The notes beneath the pieces are model-generated. The model was not told the origin of the DNA. It searched no databases and was given only the letters and a program-made list of their open reading frames with translations. A stretch of 7,728 bases of DNA, taken from positions 1-7,728 of the forward strand of contig JAUWQS010000064.1 in assembly GCA_030610915.1 (NCBI GenBank), read 5' to 3'. The DNA comes from Pseudomonadota bacterium (GTDB lineage: Bacteria > Desulfobacterota > Syntrophia > Syntrophales > JADFWA01). Positions 5,603 through 7,728 of this stretch are shown in pieces. Numbering within the stretch: position 1 is the first letter of the stretch; every line of letters starts with the position of its first letter. Both the position numbers and the translations under genes were made by a program.

Positions 5603-6430
5603 ATGACCGAATACCGCCCGATATTTATCCTTCTGTCTATAACCATCCTGACATATCTGTCCGTAGATATATTTTACAAAGTGATCGACGCAAGGCTTGC
5701 CGAGGTCACCCCCCGGAGGGTAATTGTCGAAAAAGCCGCTGTCCGCAATATCTCAGGGAAGTCGGCTCTGACCTCTTACAGTATAATCTCAAAAAGGAAC
5801 CTGTTCGGGTCGACCGACAGGGCAGGCAAAGAGGCGCAGATCGATGTCGATGAGTTAGAGCCGACAAAACTCGAACTTGCCCTTCTTGGAACGGTCGCAG
5901 GTAATAGGGGGCTTGATTTTGCCGTCATCGAGGAGACGGATAAGAAAAAACAGGGGCTTTTCAGGATTGGGGATACAGTCGCCGGAGCCACCGTTGTAAA
6001 GATCATGCGGCGCATGGTTATCCTGAGGGTGGGAGATGGAGATGAAGTATTGAAGATGAAAGAAGACGAGACGGGCAAAAAAGATAACGGGAGAAAGGTC
6101 GGAGGCCCGGAAAACACGCTGACGGTCAAGAGGGCTGATATTGATAATGCCTTCAAAAACATGAGCAAAACGCTTGCAGGGGTTCGGGTAAGACCTCACT
6201 TTTCTTCGGGAAAACCGGATGGATTTATGGTAAACAGGATAAAAAAGGGGAGCATTTTTCAGGATATAGGTCTGAAAAACGGGGACATTATACAGGAGGT
6301 GAACGGCCGCCCCCTAAGAAGCGCAGATGAAATGCTTGGGTTGTACAAGGAGTTGCAAACCGGTTCTGAGATGACCGTCAACATCAAAAGAAGGGGAAGA
6401 CAGGAAAGCATGAAATACGTCTTCAAGTAA
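5603..6430 (+). CDS. gspC: T2SS inner-membrane protein GspC with PDZ domain
   Basis: 275 aa from the ATG at 5603; a TTG at 5567 would add 12 residues overlapping gspN and is less likely. Domains: a membrane helix at about 6-24; a periplasmic homology region starting with SYSIISKRNLFGS and continuing LELALLGTVAGNRGLDFAVI ... LFRIGDTVAGATVVKIMRRM (about 55-145); a variable linker; and a C-terminal PDZ domain from about 185 (GFMVNRIKKGSIFQDIGLKN then GDIIQEVNG). The homology region contacts the N0 domain of the secretin GspD, and the PDZ helps select substrates. The best upstream purine stretch (AGGA, 5584-5587) is 15 bases from the ATG, so initiation is probably coupled to gspN translation. gspD usually follows directly; here repeats follow instead. 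Confidence 0.9.
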   Translation: MTEYRPIFILLSITILTYLSVDIFYKVIDARLAEVTPRRVIVEKAAVRNISGKSALTSYSIISKRNLFGSTDRAGKEAQIDVDELEPTKLELALLGTVAGNRGLDFAVIEETDKKKQGLFRIGDTVAGATVVKIMRRMVILRVGDGDEVLKMKEDETGKKDNGRKVGGPENTLTVKRADIDNAFKNMSKTLAGVRVRPHFSSGKPDGFMVNRIKKGSIFQDIGLKNGDIIQEVNGRPLRSADEMLGLYKELQTGSEMTVNIKRRGRQESMKYVFK

Positions 6431-6453
6431 GGGTTCACAGGTTCAGTGTTCGA

Positions 6454-6493
6454 GAATGAACATCGAACGTCCAACATCGAATGTTGAATGGGG
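6454..6493. repeat. 7-bp-periodic GAA array (left arm)
   Basis: GAA, or CAA once, occurs at 6458, 6465, 6472, 6479 and 6486, exactly 7 bp apart, with variable spacers such as CATC, CGTC and TGTT. It begins about 27 bp after the gspC stop. It faces the complementary TTC array at 6656-6693 in inverted orientation. Confidence 0.7.
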
Positions 6494-6605
6494 GTAACTA
6501 CTCAGGTTGTCAGGTTCAAGATTAAAAGAGTTCCAATCAAATCAATTCTGTAACTTCCTTCAACCCTTGAACCCTGAACCCTGAACCGTGAACCTGAGTA
6601 GTTAC
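6494..6605. mobile_element. Palindromic element with perfect 13-bp ends (112 bp)
   Basis: Termini GTAACTACTCAGG (6494-6506) and CCTGAGTAGTTAC (6593-6605) are a perfect 13-bp inverted pair. Inside the right end lies a 7-bp GAACCCT-type array, with GAA at 6569, 6576, 6583 and 6590. The terminus is shared with the element ending at 171. It has no coding capacity. The flanks (gaatgggg and tgtttttc) do not form a target duplication. It sits between the two inverted arms 6454-6493 and 6656-6693, so it may be nested in an older element. Confidence 0.65.
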
Positions 6606-6655
6606 TGTTTTTCATTCGATTTTAGAATAATTTGAGGAGCGGAACGACATCATTA

Positions 6656-6693
6656 TTCGACGTTCGACGTTCAATGTTCGATGTTGAATGTTC
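6656..6693. repeat. 7-bp-periodic TTC array (right arm)
   Basis: TTC occurs at 6656, 6663, 6670, 6677 and 6691, with TTG at 6684, all in exact 7-bp phase with spacers GACG, AATG and GATG. This is the reverse-complement counterpart of the GAA array at 6454-6493. The 50 bp before it (6606-6655) hold nothing recognisable. Confidence 0.7.
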
Positions 6694-6700
6694 ATCTTTG

Positions 6701-6738
6701 CTTTCCCGTTCTCACGCTGGAGCATTGGAACGAGAAAG
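6701..6738. repeat. REP-like diverged hairpin
   Basis: CTTTC (6701-6705) pairs with GAAAG (6734-6738), CGTTC (6707-6711) with GAACG (6728-6732), and GCT (6716-6718) with AGC (6721-6723), with mismatches between. It shares its plan with the perfect hairpin at 4009-4038 and looks like a decayed member of the same repeat type. Confidence 0.5.
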
Positions 6739-6769
6739 AAACCATGCCCCGATTTCTGAACCCTGAACC

Positions 6770-6860
6770 GTATCAGCTCAATAAATCAGGGTAGGGGAGG
6801 TTTTAACCTCCCAATGTGGGCGACTAAAGTCGCCCCTACCCCTATTTATTGAGCTATTAC
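6770..6860. mobile_element. MITE-like element, copy 3 (91 bp), with perfect 8-bp target duplication
   Basis: Ends GTATCAGCTCAATAAATCAG (6770) and CTATTTATTGAGCTATTAC (6860) are inverted repeats, 24 of 28 outer bases pairing when GGGTAGGGG/CCCCTACCCC is included. The core is two perfect hairpins, GGGAGGTT/AACCTCCC (6795-6812) and GGGCGACT/AGTCGCCC (6818-6835), bracketed by GTAGGGG/CCCCTAC. The direct repeat CCTGAACC flanks the element on both sides (6762-6769 and 6861-6868). Because GAACCCT motifs are common nearby, a chance contribution to this duplication cannot be excluded. The element ends 10 bases before the exeA start codon. Confidence 0.8.
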
Positions 6861-6870
6861 CCTGAACCCT

Positions 6871-7611
6871 ATGTATACATCCTATTTCGGTCTGAGAGAA
6901 AATCCGTTTAATTTAACGCCTGATCCCAGGTATCTCTTTCTGAGTCCGCAGCACAGTGAAGCGCTTAACCATCTTATTTACGGGATAAACGAGAAGAAGG
7001 GCTTTATTATGATTACCGGGGGGATTGGAACCGGCAAGACCACTATCTGCAGGTCACTTCTTTCCACCCTGGATCAATCGGTTGTCAGCGCCCTGATCTT
7101 TAATCCCTCCATCTCAGAGATTGAGCTTCTGGCGATTATCAATCAGGAATTCAAAATTAAATCGAGAAGAGGACGACCGACAAAAAGGGGTTACGTTGAT
7201 GCCCTGAATAAATTCCTTCTGAAGAACTTTGCTGCCGGTAGGAATGCGGTTTTGCTGATCGATGAGGCGCAAAATCTCTCCCTCAATGTTCTGGAACAAA
7301 TCCGGATGCTTTCAAACCTTGAAACCGAAACGGAAAAGCTGCTCCAGATAGTGCTCCTCGGTCAACCGGAACTGCGGGAACTTTTAGCATCACCATCATT
7401 AAAGCAATTGAGTGAGAGGATTACCGTAAGGTATAATCTCAAACCCCTTGATCGGAAAGATATACAGAATTATATAGAACACAGACTGACAGTGGCCGGT
7501 GAAAATAGTGGAAGGTTAAAATTTTCAAATGGGGCATGCAAAACTATCTATGAATACTCAAAGGGAATCCCGCGGCGCATCAACGCCATGGGAATGACAA
7601 CCGAAAATTGA
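6871..7611 (+). pseudogene. exeA: ExeA/GspA-type AAA+ ATPase, truncated by an insertion sequence
   Basis: The N-terminus MYTSYFGLRENPFNLTPDPR is characteristic of ExeA/GspA ATPases. Walker A is GGIGTGKTT (50-58), Walker B is AVLLIDEAQ (126-134), the sensor region is LLGQPELRELL (162-172), and GIPRRINA (232-239) is the lid motif. ExeA with GspB/ExeB helps the secretin GspD assemble through peptidoglycan. Full proteins continue with the rest of the AAA+ lid, a membrane helix and often a periplasmic peptidoglycan-binding domain (Aeromonas ExeA is roughly 550 aa). Here homology stops at residue 239; seven residues (MGMTTEN) and the TGA come from the inserted element at about 7589. No ribosome-binding site is visible: the ten bases before ATG are the target duplication of the MITE. 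The ATPase core could still be expressed, but membrane and cell-wall functions should be lost. Confidence 0.85.
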
Positions 7612-7728
7612 CCACCTGTGCTAACCCAAAATTGACCACCCTGAGCAGTGGTTATAATTATGAATGATTAAGGAAAATCATCCAGACTTTCCTTATTGTC
7701 ATCAGCAGGTGAAACGTAGGGAGCCCGT
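7589..7728. mobile_element. Terminus of an insertion sequence, probably IS21 family (partial)
   Basis: exeA homology ends at 7588 and new sequence starts with TG (TGGGAATGACAACC). Two 18-bp direct repeats follow, AACCGAAAATTGACCACC (7599-7616) and AACCCAAAATTGACCACC (7623-7640), one mismatch, 24 bp apart. TG/CA termini with several direct repeats inside the end are typical of IS21-family elements, where they bind the IstA transposase. No istA or istB sequence is recognisable in the remaining 88 bp. One open frame begins at 7664 (MIKENHPDFPYC...) and runs off the window, but I do not recognise it. Family assignment is inference. Confidence 0.55.

Noticed and set aside
6454..6693. CRISPR array
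   Set aside because: The repeat units are 7 bp without the 23-47 bp repeat and 30-40 bp unique spacer structure, and no cas genes are present.
7664..7728. Open frame MIKENHPDFPYC... running off the window, possibly a transposase start
   Set aside because: Only 21 codons are visible, there is no convincing ribosome-binding site, and the residues do not match IstA as I know it. It cannot be called without downstream sequence.
1..7728. tRNA or rRNA genes, including a 23S fragment hosting the S23 remnants
   Set aside because: I see no tRNA arms, CCA ends or recognisable rRNA sequence around the S23 remnants; they lie between T2SS genes.

Overview
The window carries part of a type II secretion system (T2SS) operon from a Gram-negative bacterium. 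It is interleaved with an unusually dense and varied set of small repeat elements. The T2SS genes run in the order gspK-gspL-(553 bp of repeats)-gspM-gspN-gspC, all on the + strand, followed by 440 bp of repeats and an exeA/gspA-like ATPase gene broken by the end of an insertion sequence. A PilM-like gspL, an AsmA-like gspN and a CFI-box C-terminal domain protein next door suggest a Nitrospirota- or Desulfobacterota-like (deltaproteobacterial) lineage. This is inference from gene content and style, not a firm identification.

Layout. 1-541: no intact gene; the end of one palindromic element (to 171), about 140 bp of unassigned sequence, then a 227-bp MITE-like element (315-541) carrying REP-type hairpins. 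534/588-1088: C-terminal remnant of a larger secreted protein ending in a CFI-box domain and membrane helix, with a terminator hairpin at its 3' end. 1133-3690: gspK and gspL, overlapping by one base. 3691-4243: a second MITE with an S23/four-helix-bundle gene remnant nested inside it, a REP hairpin, and a second S23 remnant. 4244-6430: gspM-gspN-gspC, tightly packed. 6431-6870: inverted 7-bp-periodic arms surrounding another palindromic element, a REP-like hairpin, and a third MITE with a perfect 8-bp target duplication that ends 10 bp before exeA. 6871-7611: exeA-like AAA+ ATPase, cut after residue 239. 7589-7728: left end of what looks like an IS21-family element.

How the genes work together. 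GspC, GspL and GspM form the inner-membrane platform that links the cytoplasmic ATPase GspE to the outer-membrane secretin GspD. GspK sits at the tip of the pseudopilus. GspN is an accessory envelope protein. ExeA-type ATPases help insert the secretin through peptidoglycan. GspD, E, F and G-J are not in the window, so the system must be completed elsewhere or is broken.

The main discovery-type signal is in the repeats. Seven or more arrays, with four different spacer sequences, share one rule: a GAA (or TTC) triplet every 7 bp. Arrays of the same spacer type face each other as inverted pairs. Superimposed on this are three copies of a 91-271 bp element with GTA..TAC terminal repeats and an apparent 8-bp target duplication in two copies, plus a palindromic repeat embedded in frame inside gspL.
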